Positions 47,427 through 57,564 of a DNA stretch of 60,454 bases are shown here, one piece after another. Under the pieces are notes generated by a model. The model ran no database searches. It was not told the DNA's origin and saw nothing but the letters and a program-made list of their open reading frames with translations. The first letter of the stretch is position 1, and each line of letters begins with the position of its first letter. The stretch is from Chromatiales bacterium (GTDB lineage: Bacteria > Pseudomonadota > Gammaproteobacteria > Xanthomonadales > SZUA-36), in the NCBI GenBank assembly GCA_024640045.1, contig JAHEFS010000005.1, forward strand, positions 1 to 60,454. The letters run 5' to 3'. The translations under genes and the position numbers were made by a program.

Positions 47427-47466
47427 ACTATATAAAAGTTCCTGAAATTCAGATCGGGCGTCAGCG

Positions 47467-47913
47467 ATGTTGAGAATCAGCAAATTAACCGATTACGCCA
47501 TCATGGTCATGGTGGAATTGAGCGGTGCCCAGGGTGAAGTGCTCAGCGCGCAAGCCCTGGCGGAACGGTCGAAACTCGAGTTGCCGACCGTCAGCAAACT
47601 GCTGAAGCTGTTGACCAAGTCGAAGCTGGTGCGCTCTTTCAGGGGCGCCAATGGCGGCTACTGTGTCGAGCGCGCCGCTGAAGAGATCAGTGTCGCGGAG
47701 ATAATCGCCGCGATCGAAGGACCCATTGCCATGACCGAATGCAGCGTCGACCCGGGCGTTTGCCAGCAGGAAGACAGCTGCAATCTCCGCAGCAACTGGC
47801 AGCGTATCAGCACGGCGGTTGCCGAAGCGATGGCCCAGGTCAGCCTGGCGGAAATGGCCCGCCCAACGGCGGCACGGAAACCAGCACTCAAAATTGCGAC
47901 CTTTAACGCTTGA
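47467..47913 (+). CDS. SUF operon transcriptional regulator, Rrf2 (IscR-like) family
   Basis: 148 residues. Winged-helix DNA-binding domain (about 1-80; [28 protein letters not shown] recognition helix) and a cluster of three cysteines with spacing C-x6-C-x5-C (ECSVDPGVC...DSC) that should bind an Fe-S cluster. IscR itself has C-x5-C-x5-C. It senses Fe-S status and controls the suf genes that start 19 bp downstream. The Xanthomonas-type SUF regulator is the closest match I recall. Confidence 0.9.
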   Translation: MLRISKLTDYAIMVMVELSGAQGEVLSAQALAERSKLELPTVSKLLKLLTKSKLVRSFRGANGGYCVERAAEEISVAEIIAAIEGPIAMTECSVDPGVCQQEDSCNLRSNWQRISTAVAEAMAQVSLAEMARPTAARKPALKIATFNA

Positions 47914-47932
47914 ACAGGCAGCCAGAAGCACC

Positions 47933-49381
47933 ATGAGCAACGAAACCGGATCTATCGAGTCCCATCTCGAGCGCAAGTACCGACACGGCTTTGTCACCGA
48001 TATCGAGGCGGACACCCTGCCGCCGGGCCTTTCCGAAGAGGTGATCCGCGGTATTTCCGCCCGCAAGAATGAGCCGGAATGGCTGCTCGAGTGGCGCCTG
48101 AAGGCCTATCGTACCTGGCTGGAAATGCACCAGCCCAACTGGGCTCACCTGAACATCGAGCCGATTGACTTCCAGGCGATTTCCTATTTTTCTGCTCCCA
48201 AGTCGAACAAGGACAGGCCCCAAAGCCTGGATGAGGTCGATCCGAAACTGCTGGAGACCTATGACAAGCTGGGCGTACCCCTGCACGAGCGCGCACGCCT
48301 GGCGGGCGTGGCCGTGGACGCGGTGTTCGATTCCGTCTCGGTGGGTACGACCTTCAAGGAAGAACTGAAGAAAGCGGGTGTCATTTTCTGTTCCTTTTCG
48401 GAGGCGGTCGAGCATCATCCCGAACTGGTGCGCGAGTACCTCGGCACCGTCGTGCCGCAGGCGGACAATTTCTTCGCTGCCCTGAATTCGGCCGTTTTCA
48501 CTGACGGCAGCTTCGTTTACATTCCCGAAGGTGTGCGTTGCCCGATGGAACTGTCGACCTATTTCCGGATCAACGCAGCGGAGACAGGGCAGTTCGAGCG
48601 CACCCTGATCGTTGCGGCCCCCGGCAGCCATGTCAGCTACCTGGAAGGGTGCACGGCCCCCATGCGCGACGAAAACCAGTTGCACGCCGCCGTGGTTGAG
48701 CTGGTGGCCCTCGAAGGGGCCAACATCAAGTACTCGACGGTGCAGAACTGGTATCCAGGCGATGAGAACGGGGTCGGCGGTATCTACAACTTCGTCACCA
48801 AGCGCGGCCTGTGCAAGGAGGCGAAATCCAGAATTTCCTGGACCCAGGTCGAGACCGGGTCCGCCATCACCTGGAAGTATCCCAGCTGCGTGCTGCGCGG
48901 TGACGACAGCGTGGGCGAGTTCTACTCGGTCGCCCTGACCAACAATTGCCAGCAAGCAGACACCGGCACCAAGATGATCCACATCGGCAAGAACACGCGC
49001 AGCACCATTATTTCCAAGGGTATCTCCGCCGGGCGGGGTCAGAACGCCTACCGCGGACTGGTTCGGATTGCACCAACGGCCGCCAATGCACGCAATTTCA
49101 CCCAGTGCGATTCCATGCTGATCGGAAAACAGTGCGGCGCACATACGTTCCCCTACATCGAAACGCGAAACCCCACCGCTCGGGTGGAGCATGAGGCGAC
49201 CACCTCTCGGATCGGTGAAGACCAGCTTTTTTATTGCCTGCAGCGCGGTATTGGAGAGGAAGACGCGGTATCGATGATCGTGGATGGTTTTTGCAAACAG
49301 GTCTTCCGCGAACTGCCGATGGAGTTCGCCGTCGAGGCCAAAGCGCTGCTGGAAGTCAGCCTCGAAGGGGCGGTCGGCTAG
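47933..49381 (+). CDS. sufB: Fe-S cluster scaffold protein SufB
   Basis: 482 residues from ATG 47933; the longer open frame overlaps the regulator gene and is not used. With SufC and SufD forms the SufBC2D scaffold that assembles Fe-S clusters under iron or oxidative stress. The beta-helix core ([17 protein letters not shown]) and the C-terminal [17 protein letters not shown] and [13 protein letters not shown] segments are typical. The start lacks a strong ribosome site but position and conservation support it. Confidence 0.95.
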   Translation: MSNETGSIESHLERKYRHGFVTDIEADTLPPGLSEEVIRGISARKNEPEWLLEWRLKAYRTWLEMHQPNWAHLNIEPIDFQAISYFSAPKSNKDRPQSLDEVDPKLLETYDKLGVPLHERARLAGVAVDAVFDSVSVGTTFKEELKKAGVIFCSFSEAVEHHPELVREYLGTVVPQADNFFAALNSAVFTDGSFVYIPEGVRCPMELSTYFRINAAETGQFERTLIVAAPGSHVSYLEGCTAPMRDENQLHAAVVELVALEGANIKYSTVQNWYPGDENGVGGIYNFVTKRGLCKEAKSRISWTQVETGSAITWKYPSCVLRGDDSVGEFYSVALTNNCQQADTGTKMIHIGKNTRSTIISKGISAGRGQNAYRGLVRIAPTAANARNFTQCDSMLIGKQCGAHTFPYIETRNPTARVEHEATTSRIGEDQLFYCLQRGIGEEDAVSMIVDGFCKQVFRELPMEFAVEAKALLEVSLEGAVG

Positions 49382-49467
49382 GCGCGCCATTCAATCCGGC
49401 GGGGAGGCCGTTCGTGACCGATAACGTCTTCCCTGCATCAACAGACCAGAGTAAGAGTGTGACAATG

Positions 49468-50240
<773 letters not shown>

Positions 50241-50244
<4 letters not shown>

Positions 50245-51554
50245 CCTCGGTTGCCACGTCTCTCACCGAAGGCCTGGAGCAGCAAATGGCCGCGCTCGAT
50301 ACACAGGGGCAACCATCGTGGCTGTCCGCAGTGCGCCAGGAGGGATTGACACAGTTTCGCGCCCAAGGATTGCCCACCAAGCGGTCTGAGCGCTGGAAGT
50401 ACACCTCGTTGCAGCCGCTGGAAGCCCGTGATCCGCGACTGGGCAGCACGGTCGAAGAAGCTGACCCGAGCGTCTTTACTCAGCCATTGGTCCAGGCCGG
50501 CGTCAGGGTGATGCTGCAGGACGGAAGATGTATCGGCATCCACGGTGCGCGCGCGGAAGGGCTCAGCGTGATGCCCATGGAAGAGGCTTTGGCCGAAGGT
50601 GATGAGCGCCTGCAGGAGATGCTTGCAGGCCTGGAAATCAGCGACCACTCGGCCGGGTTGGCGGCACTCAACACGGCGGTGCTTCGGGACGGTATCTTCA
50701 TCCGCGTCGGCGCGGGTGTCGAGGCGGGCCGGGTCCTGCTGCAGTGGGCTTCATCCGGTCAGGCCGCCTCCCTGATGGCGACTCCACGTGTGTGCATCTT
50801 ACTGGAAGCAGGTTCGAGACTGGAGCTGGTCGAGCAGTTCGAGAGCGGCGCCGACGGCGAATCACAGATGAGCCTGGTGGTGCAGGCCAACGTGGCTGAG
50901 AAGGCGCATCTGAGGCACACGCGGCTGCAGCAGGAAAATGACCAGGCCATCCTGGTAACCCGCACCGAAGTCAGACAGTCGGCCGGCAGTGAGTATCACT
51001 ATTCAGGACTGGATTTCGGCGGTGCCCTGGTGCGGCATGACGTGCGCGCGCGCCTGGGATCGACTGGTGCGGCGTGCAGCCTGAATGGCGCCAGTTTTAC
51101 CCGGGGCCGGTGTCACGTGGACAATCACCTGGATGCCGAACACCTCGCGGTGGATTGCAGCAGCAGCCAGTTGTTCAGGGCTGTTTTGGGCGACCGCAGT
51201 CGAGTGGTCTTCAACGGTCGTGTTTATGTCGCGCCCGGCGCGGACGGCACCGATGCGCGCCAGTCGAGCGCGGGGTTGCTGCTTTCCCCGCTGGCCGAGA
51301 TCGACAGTAAGCCGGAGCTCGAAATTTATGCCGACGAGGTGGTCGCCAGCCACGGCGCCACGGTCGGGCAACTGGATCCGGACCAGCTGTTTTACCTGCA
51401 AAGCCGCGGGTTGGACCGCGATGCCGCGCGCAATCTCCTGACCGTCGCATTTTGCCGCACCGTGATCGATTTGCTCCCAGATGAGTCATTGCGCGAGTCA
51501 TTGGAAGCGCGCCTGCATGCCAGCCTGGATGCCGCCGGGATCCGGCGTGGATAA
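50241..51554 (+). CDS. sufD: Fe-S cluster assembly protein SufD
   Basis: 437 residues. Paralogue of SufB that pairs with it in the scaffold. The N-terminal helical domain includes GLPTKRSERWKYTSLQPLE; the beta-helix core follows; the C-terminus has GATVGQLDPDQLFYLQSRGLD with the His/Asp characteristic of the family. Coupled to sufC by ATGA, and overlaps the sufS start by eight bases. Confidence 0.93.
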
Positions 51555-52794
51555 AGAGAATGGCGGCCGCGTTGCCGGACTCGATGTCGAGCGGATTCGG
51601 ACAGATTTTCCGATCCTGGATCGGGAGGTTCACGGCAAACCACTGGTCTATTTCGACACCGCCGCGTCGGCCCAACGCCCCCTGGCGGTTATCGAGGCGA
51701 TTGACGACTTTTACCGGCGCTACAACGCGAATATTCACCGCGGTGTCCACACGCTGAGCCAGGAGGCTACGGACGCTTATGAAGCCGCCCGGGCCAAGGT
51801 GGCCGGATTTCTGAACGCCGATTCCGCCGGTGAAGTCGTGTTCACCCGCGGCACGACCGAGGCCATCAACCTGGTCGCGCAAAGCTTTCTGCGGCCGACT
51901 ATCGGCCCCGGGGACGAGATCCTGATCACACACATGGAGCACCATGCCAACATCGTGCCCTGGCAGATGCTGTGTGAGCAGACCGGCGCCGAGCTCCGTG
52001 TTGCACCGATCAACGAGCGCGGCGAACTGGAGTTGAGCGCCCTGAAGGCCATGCTCTCCGAGCGGGTCAAGCTGATCGGGATCGTGCACGTTTCCAATGC
52101 GTTGGGCACCATCAATCCGGTTGCGGAGGTCTGTTCGGCGGCCAGGGCCTTCGGTATCCCCGTGCTGGTCGATGGCGCGCAGGCCACCCCCCACCAGGCG
52201 GTCGATGTCCAGGCCCTGGGCTGCGCGTTCTACTGTTTCTCAGGGCACAAGATGTATGGCCCGACCGGGATTGGCGGCTTATGGGCTCGCAGGGAGACCT
52301 TGCAGGCCATGCCGCCCTACCAGGGCGGGGGCGAGATGATCAGCGTGGTTTCTTTTGAAGGGACGACCTACAACGACCCGCCGGGCCGTTTCGAAGCCGG
52401 CACGCCCCATATCGCCGGGGCCATTGGGCTGGGCGCTGCCGTTGATTACCTGCGTTCACTGGGAATGGACCGGGTGGCGGCCGCCGAGGCGGAACTACTG
52501 GCCTACGCGACCCGGGCCATGTCAGAAATCGATGGCTTACGGATCGTCGGCACTGCAGCGCACAAGGCGGGAGTGATTTCATTCGTACTGGACGATATTC
52601 ACCCCAATGACATCGGCACACTCATTGATCACTACGGCATCGCCATCCGGACCGGTCACCACTGTGCCATGCCGGCGGTGAAGTATTTCGGTTTGCCGGC
52701 TACCGCGCGCGTTTCGTTCGGCATCTACAACAAGCCGGCCGAGGTCGACCAGCTGGTGGATGCGTTGCGTCGCATCAAGGACATGTTTGCGTGA
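51547..52794 (+). CDS. sufS: Cysteine desulfurase SufS
   Basis: 415 residues from a GTG that overlaps the end of sufD. PLP-dependent enzyme that takes sulfur from cysteine as a persulfide. Lys235 in SGHKMYGP binds PLP; active Cys373 lies in RTGHHCAMP, the short-loop group II type that normally needs SufE or SufU as acceptor. Neither sufE/sufU nor sufA follows; the operon ends here at a strong terminator. An upstream start (51481) would run into sufD and is unlikely. Confidence 0.95.
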   Translation: MDKENGGRVAGLDVERIRTDFPILDREVHGKPLVYFDTAASAQRPLAVIEAIDDFYRRYNANIHRGVHTLSQEATDAYEAARAKVAGFLNADSAGEVVFTRGTTEAINLVAQSFLRPTIGPGDEILITHMEHHANIVPWQMLCEQTGAELRVAPINERGELELSALKAMLSERVKLIGIVHVSNALGTINPVAEVCSAARAFGIPVLVDGAQATPHQAVDVQALGCAFYCFSGHKMYGPTGIGGLWARRETLQAMPPYQGGGEMISVVSFEGTTYNDPPGRFEAGTPHIAGAIGLGAAVDYLRSLGMDRVAAAEAELLAYATRAMSEIDGLRIVGTAAHKAGVISFVLDDIHPNDIGTLIDHYGIAIRTGHHCAMPAVKYFGLPATARVSFGIYNKPAEVDQLVDALRRIKDMFA

Positions 52795-52800
52795 AGAAAA

Positions 52801-52829
52801 AAGGCCGGGTTCGACGAACCCGGCCTTTT
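52801..52829. terminator. Rho-independent terminator after sufS
   Basis: 12-bp perfect stem AAGGCCGGGTTC / GAACCCGGCCTT with a GAC loop, an A tract before it and TTTT at its end. It ends the suf operon and may also serve the convergent EF-G-like gene. Confidence 0.9.
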
Positions 52830-52848
52830 GCGTAACGAAGTCGACAGG

Positions 52849-54879
52849 CTACTCGGATTCCCTGGGCTTGTACTCCGCCTGCAATTCCTGCTGCACATTA
52901 TGTGGCACCGGGTCGTAATGGCTGAACTCCATGGTGAACGTACCCTGGCCCTGGGTGAGGCTCTTGAGTTCGGTGTGATAATCCGAAAGTGAACTCAGGG
53001 GTATGTCCGCTTTCACGGTAACCAACCCGCCCCGCAAGCTTTCCGTGCCGCTGATACGCGCCCGGCGTCCCGCCAGGTTGCCGGTGATGTCGCCCATGAC
53101 CGCATCGGGAACGGTAACGTCCACGGAAACGATGGGCTCCAGAATCTGCGGCCCGGCGTTTTGGATGGCGTCGAGGAAAGCGTGGCGCGCTGCGATGACA
53201 AAGGCGATTTCCTTGGAGTCGACCGGGTGGTATTTGCCGTCATAGACCTCGACTTCGAGGTCCTGCAGGGCATAACCGGCGACAGCACCCTCGTCCAGAA
53301 TCTGGCGAATACCTTTTTCCACCGCCGGGATCAGGCTGGTCGGAATGGAGCCGCCCACGACCTTGTTGAGAAACTCAAAACCGTCACCCCGTTTGCGCGG
53401 TCGCACGCGCAGGAAGACTTCGCCGAACTGGCCGGCGCCGCCTGTCTGTTTCTTGTGCCGGTAATGACCTTCGGCTGGCCGCGTAATCGTCTCGCGATAG
53501 GCGATTCTCGGCGGACGGGTATCGACCTCGACATGGTACTTTTCCTTCATGCGCTCCAGCAAGACCCGCATGTGCAGCTCGCCAAGGCCGCGCATGACGG
53601 TCTCGTTCAATTCCTGGTTGTGTTCGACGACAAAACAGGGGTCTTCCTCGCTGATCTTCTGCAGAGTCTGCGACAGCTTTTGCTCCTGCCCCCTGGTCCT
53701 GGTGTTGACCGCCAGGCCATACATGGGTTGGGGAAAGTCGATGCGCTTCATGAGGTACTCGTCCTCGTCATGCGAGTCGTGCAGTACCGCGTCGTAGTGG
53801 ATTTCGTCGACCTTGGCCACGGCGCAAATATCCCCGGGAATGCCGGCTTCGACTTCCTCGTGCTTGCCACCCTGGACACGGAACAGGTGACCGACCTTGA
53901 ACGGTTTACGGGCGTCGCCGATGTACAGCTGTGTATCGGGTTTTACCGTGCCCTGGTAAATTCGAAAAATCCCCAACTTACCCACAAACGGATCGTTGGA
54001 AATCTTGAATACGTGCGCCAGCACGTGTGCGTCCGGATCCGGCTTCGCTTTGACTTCTTCGCCCTCCTTGAGAAACGGCGGAGGGTTGCCTTCGGCCGGG
54101 TTGGGCGCCAGGCGCTTGCAGAATTTCAGTAATTCGCCGAGGCCGGCGCCCGTGGCAGCGGAAGTGAAGAGAATCGGCACCAGGTGCCCCTCCCGCAGAG
54201 CCTTTTCGCAGGCGTCGTGTAACTCTTCGCGGGTGAGCGATTCACCCTCGAGGTATTTCTCCATCAGGCTGTCATTGACCTCTACCACCTGGTCGAGGAT
54301 GGCTTCATGCGCCTCGGCCAGGGAGAAAATATCGGTCTCGCCTTCATCGTGGAAGAAACAATCGCGCACGGTACTGAGGTTTTCAGCCGGCAGGTTGATG
54401 GGCAGACACTCAGGTCCGAACTCCTCGCGGATCTCCCGCACCAGACCTTTCAGATCAACATTTTCCTGGTCGATCTTGTTGATGATGATCATCCGGCACA
54501 GCCGCCGTCGCTTGGCCCGGCGGATCAGGCGCCGCGTTGATAGTTCGATGCCACTGTTGGCGTTGATCACGATGGCGCAAGTCTCCGCAGCGGCCATGGC
54601 GGACAGGGTCGGGCCGCGGAAGTCGGGGAAGCCGGCCGTATCGATCAGGTTGAGATGCATGCCCTCGAAATCCAGGCTGGCGATGGCCGAATCGAGGGAA
54701 TGCTGATATTTGTGTTCCAGGGGGTCGAAGTCTGTGACGGTGCTGCCACGCTCTACGCTGCCGGTTTCGCCGATGGCGCCTGCCTTGGCGAGCAGTGCTT
54801 CAATCAGCGTGGTTTTGCCGCAGCCGGCGTGGCCGATCAGGGCGATGTTGCGGATGTCCTCGGTTTGGTATGTGGGCAT
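52849..54879 (-). CDS. EF-G-like translational GTPase lacking the catalytic histidine
   Basis: 676 residues, with the five-domain layout of elongation factor G. P-loop GHAGCGKTT at 16-24, a G3 motif that reads DTAGFPDF (80-87) instead of DTPGHVDF, and NKID at 134-137. Domain II (PFVGKLGIFRIYQG), domain IV (HKKQTGGAGQFGEV, residues near 465) and domain V follow. Phe84 replaces the His required for fast GTP hydrolysis in EF-G, as in the EF-G-2-like group, so it is unlikely to be the main translocase. The true role of that group is unsettled; no ribosomal-protein genes adjoin. It may act in ribosome rescue or recycling, which is inference. Confidence 0.85.
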   Translation of the reverse strand: MPTYQTEDIRNIALIGHAGCGKTTLIEALLAKAGAIGETGSVERGSTVTDFDPLEHKYQHSLDSAIASLDFEGMHLNLIDTAGFPDFRGPTLSAMAAAETCAIVINANSGIELSTRRLIRRAKRRRLCRMIIINKIDQENVDLKGLVREIREEFGPECLPINLPAENLSTVRDCFFHDEGETDIFSLAEAHEAILDQVVEVNDSLMEKYLEGESLTREELHDACEKALREGHLVPILFTSAATGAGLGELLKFCKRLAPNPAEGNPPPFLKEGEEVKAKPDPDAHVLAHVFKISNDPFVGKLGIFRIYQGTVKPDTQLYIGDARKPFKVGHLFRVQGGKHEEVEAGIPGDICAVAKVDEIHYDAVLHDSHDEDEYLMKRIDFPQPMYGLAVNTRTRGQEQKLSQTLQKISEEDPCFVVEHNQELNETVMRGLGELHMRVLLERMKEKYHVEVDTRPPRIAYRETITRPAEGHYRHKKQTGGAGQFGEVFLRVRPRKRGDGFEFLNKVVGGSIPTSLIPAVEKGIRQILDEGAVAGYALQDLEVEVYDGKYHPVDSKEIAFVIAARHAFLDAIQNAGPQILEPIVSVDVTVPDAVMGDITGNLAGRRARISGTESLRGGLVTVKADIPLSSLSDYHTELKSLTQGQGTFTMEFSHYDPVPHNVQQELQAEYKPRESE

Positions 54880-55053
54880 TCGGTAATCCTTTCCTGAATT
54901 TGCTCGGAATCAGTGGGAGCAACATCCTAGTACAGAATGCCAGAACGCGCCACGGGTGCCGCCCGTTTGCTTGATCTACGTTCAGCTTCAATTCAGGAAA
55001 CCCGTACTAGCCTGTAAGCGACGATCAGGGCATGACCCTTAAAGGAGCTAGCG

Positions 55054-55581
55054 ATGAACAGGATCAGGCATTTTTTCACTCTGGCTATTTTGGTTTCCAG
55101 TGCGCTCCCGCTGGCCGCCAACGCACAGCAGCAACGCCAGGCCTGGGCGGACGTGATCGAGGCCCAGCCCGTGCGCCAGCAGGTTCGCATTCCGGTGGAA
55201 AATCAGGTGTGCTGGGACGAGCAGGTGGTTCGCCCGGTGCCAGTCCGACGTTCGGCCGCACCCGGAATTTTCGGCGCCATCATCGGCGGCGTGATCGGTC
55301 ACCAGTTTGGCGGCGGATCAGGTCAGGACATCATGACGGCAGCCGGCGCAGTGGTCGGCGCATCCGTGGCGTCGGAGGCACAATACCGAAGGTATCCCGA
55401 TCGCTATTACCAGGCGACGGAACAACGCTGTGAAACGCAAACAGAGTGGCGTTACGAGGACCGAATCGTTGCCTGGGACGTGACCTACGAATTCAACGGT
55501 GAACGGTATCGTTCGCAGCTGCAGCAAGCGCCGGGTGACCGGATTCGCATCCAGGTGGGTGTGAGGCCGCTTGCTCAATGA
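55054..55581 (+). CDS. Glycine-zipper 2TM surface protein
   Basis: 175 residues. Signal peptide (about 1-24, cleavage after ANA). A glycine-zipper hairpin (about 68-108; GIFGAIIGGVIGHQFGGGSG then TAAGAVVGASVAS) typical of Rickettsia 17-kDa-type outer-membrane proteins follows. Two Cys (in VCWDEQ and RCETQTEW) sit on either side of the zipper and could form a disulfide in the periplasm. AAGGAG lies eight bases before the ATG. Monocistronic, followed by a terminator. Function unknown. Confidence 0.83.
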   Translation: MNRIRHFFTLAILVSSALPLAANAQQQRQAWADVIEAQPVRQQVRIPVENQVCWDEQVVRPVPVRRSAAPGIFGAIIGGVIGHQFGGGSGQDIMTAAGAVVGASVASEAQYRRYPDRYYQATEQRCETQTEWRYEDRIVAWDVTYEFNGERYRSQLQQAPGDRIRIQVGVRPLAQ

Positions 55582-55912
55582 ACCGATTGCCCCAGCACGA
55601 GCGAATGAATTGATGAACTTACACTCCACGCACAGGTAACACTCCTCCCTCCAAACCGAGAACTGTGCCTTTTGCGGCGCCATACGATCGAAGATCGGGG
55701 CGCCGCTTTTTTTTGCCCGGGCGATGATGCCTGACGATACTGAGTTATTTTTGGCGCCTGTAATAAAGGAGACCGCGGGCAGGGATGAGGAGTGCAAAGA
55801 ACCCTGGTTGGTAAGAGGGAGAGACCAATTTTTTCCCGCGATCTCCCGTACACTATGACCTTTGCAGAGCAGCAAAAGTTTCGTGATTGAAAACCTGGAA
55901 TGGAGAAATGGA
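55582..55912. other. Intergenic region with one terminator, no gene seen
   Basis: 331 bp between the glycine-zipper gene and the cyclophilin gene. It holds the terminator at 55674-55714. A TACACT at 55849-55854 could be the -10 of the cyclophilin gene but has no good -35. The minus-strand frames here look like chance. Confidence 0.7.
55674..55714 (+). terminator. Rho-independent terminator after glycine-zipper gene
   Basis: Stem GCGGCGCC / GGCGCCGC enclosing a smaller CGATC-GAA-GATCG hairpin, followed by eight T residues. Confidence 0.88.
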
Positions 55913-56431
55913 ATGACTGATGCGGCCAACCCTTTAACCGTTGAAATGAAAACCTCGAAGGGCACGATCAACCTGGAGTTGTTTCCTGACAAGGCACCGG
56001 TGACCTGCGCGAGTTTCGTCAACCTCGCGCGTCGCGGTTTCTATGACGGGCTGAGCTTTCACCGCGTGATACCGGATTTCATGGTTCAGGGTGGTTGTCC
56101 GAAGGGTACCGGAACCGGTGGGCCTGGATACCAATTCCAGGATGAGTGCCATCCGCAAGCCCGCCACGATCGCCCTGGCATGTTGTCCATGGCCAACGCG
56201 GGCCCCGGTACCAACGGCAGCCAGTTTTTTATCACCCATGTCGTGACACCCTGGCTGGATGGCAAGCACACAGTCTTCGGCGGTGTCATGTCCGAGGCCG
56301 ATCAGTCGGTGGTGAATGCCATTGCCGTCGGAGATCAGATTGAATCGGTAACGGTGGCTGGGGGCGATGAGTTGCTCCAGCAACATGACGAGCAGGTGAG
56401 GCGCTGGAACCAGATCCTCGATACGCCCTGA
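55913..56431 (+). CDS. Peptidyl-prolyl cis-trans isomerase, cyclophilin type
   Basis: 172 residues from the ATG at 55913 with GGAGA about eight bases upstream; a longer frame from 55862 lacks a ribosome site. Catalyses prolyl isomerisation in protein folding. The active-site stretch [13 protein letters not shown] includes the catalytic Arg, and GSQFFITH and [10 protein letters not shown] are conserved. There is no signal peptide, so cytoplasmic, like PpiB. Convergent with ispB (19 bp apart). Confidence 0.93.
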   Translation: MTDAANPLTVEMKTSKGTINLELFPDKAPVTCASFVNLARRGFYDGLSFHRVIPDFMVQGGCPKGTGTGGPGYQFQDECHPQARHDRPGMLSMANAGPGTNGSQFFITHVVTPWLDGKHTVFGGVMSEADQSVVNAIAVGDQIESVTVAGGDELLQQHDEQVRRWNQILDTP

Positions 56432-56450
56432 AATCTGATTGGCTGACCGG

Positions 56451-57464
56451 CTAGTGCGTGCGCCGGACGCTGTAGCCGGCCAGGAAAGCGAGCGCTTCCC
56501 GCCACGGTGAGGGCTTGAGCACCTTGAGGGCGTCCAGGGCTTCATCGGCCCTGGCCTGGGCGAATTCCATGGCGCTTTCCAGAGAACCTGTTGCCCGCAT
56601 GACCTCGAGAATGTGTTCGAGGTGCGGGCCGCCGCCGTTTCGGATGGCTTCGTTGATCAATTCCCGTTCGGCGGCACCGGCTCGGGCCCGCGCATAAATC
56701 AGGGGGAGCGTGGGTTTGCCCTCGGTCAGGTCGTCGCCAATATTCTTGCCCAGTTCCTTGCCGTTGCCATCGTAGTCCAGGACATCGTCCGCGACCTGGA
56801 AGGCGCAGCCCAACTGGTTACCAAACATGGCCAGCGCTTCCTCGACCGGCTTTGGCTGGCCGCTGATCACCGCGCCCAGCCGGCAAGCGGCTTCGAACAG
56901 CTTTGCCGTCTTGTTCTCGATGACTGCGAGGTAGGCGTTTTCACTGACATCCGGGTCGCCCATGTTGAGCAGTTGCAGCACTTCGCCTTCGGAAATCGTA
57001 TTGGTGGTATCGGCGAGTATGTCCATGATGCGCATGGAATCCAGCTTGACCATCATCTGGAAGCTGCGTGAGTAAAGAAAATCGCCGACCAGGACGCTGG
57101 CCGCGTTGCCCCAGACCGCGTGGGCGCTTTGTTGCCCGCGTCGGGTATCGGACTCATCCACCACGTCGTCATGCAGCAGGGTGGCGGTGTGAATGAATTC
57201 GATGATGACCGCCAGTGGGATGTGGGATGTGCCCTCGTAGCCGCAGGCCCGGGCGGCCAGTACCAGCAGCATCGGCCTGAGCCGCTTGCCCCCGCCTGCG
57301 ATGATGTAATTGGCAACCTGGTTGATCAGCACCACGTCGGAGTCCAGGCTCGCGCGAATATGGTCATTGATGTCCTGCATATCGCCGCCGCACAAATCGA
57401 GAACCTGATCGAGGCTCTGCATCGCAGGACTGGATACGTTAGGGCTGGATTGCTGCGCTTTCAT
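56451..57464 (-). CDS. ispB: Polyprenyl diphosphate synthase, octaprenyl type
   Basis: 337 residues. Elongates farnesyl diphosphate to the quinone side chain. First aspartate-rich motif DDVVD at 99-103 preceded by GGGKRLRP (57-64); second motif DDVLD at 226-230. The long chain length of IspB is inferred from the overall match and from the small residues upstream of the first motif. Preceded by a good promoter at 57501-57529. Confidence 0.92.
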   Translation of the reverse strand: MKAQQSSPNVSSPAMQSLDQVLDLCGGDMQDINDHIRASLDSDVVLINQVANYIIAGGGKRLRPMLLVLAARACGYEGTSHIPLAVIIEFIHTATLLHDDVVDESDTRRGQQSAHAVWGNAASVLVGDFLYSRSFQMMVKLDSMRIMDILADTTNTISEGEVLQLLNMGDPDVSENAYLAVIENKTAKLFEAACRLGAVISGQPKPVEEALAMFGNQLGCAFQVADDVLDYDGNGKELGKNIGDDLTEGKPTLPLIYARARAGAAERELINEAIRNGGGPHLEHILEVMRATGSLESAMEFAQARADEALDALKVLKPSPWREALAFLAGYSVRRTH

Positions 57465-57500
57465 TCGGGTTTTTCGACGCCTGGTCGCGGGACTGAGGGC

Positions 57501-57529
57501 ATTATACGGTCCGCTTCATGGGCGGTGAA
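57501..57529 (-). promoter_or_regulatory. Promoter of ispB
   Basis: TTCACC (57524-57529), 17-base spacer, TATAAT (57501-57506) on the minus strand, about 30 bases upstream of the ispB ATG. Confidence 0.7.
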
Positions 57530-57564
57530 GGACGAGGACTGGATTTAAGGAGTCAGTACGACTA

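Noticed and set aside
47903-49390. Long minus-strand open frame (495 codons) antisense to sufB
   Set aside because: The plus-strand product is unmistakably SufB; the antisense frame encodes no recognisable domain and is a by-product of GC-rich codon usage.
55575-55853. 92-codon minus-strand frame in the gap before the cyclophilin gene
   Set aside because: It runs through a terminator hairpin and has a biased, motif-free composition.
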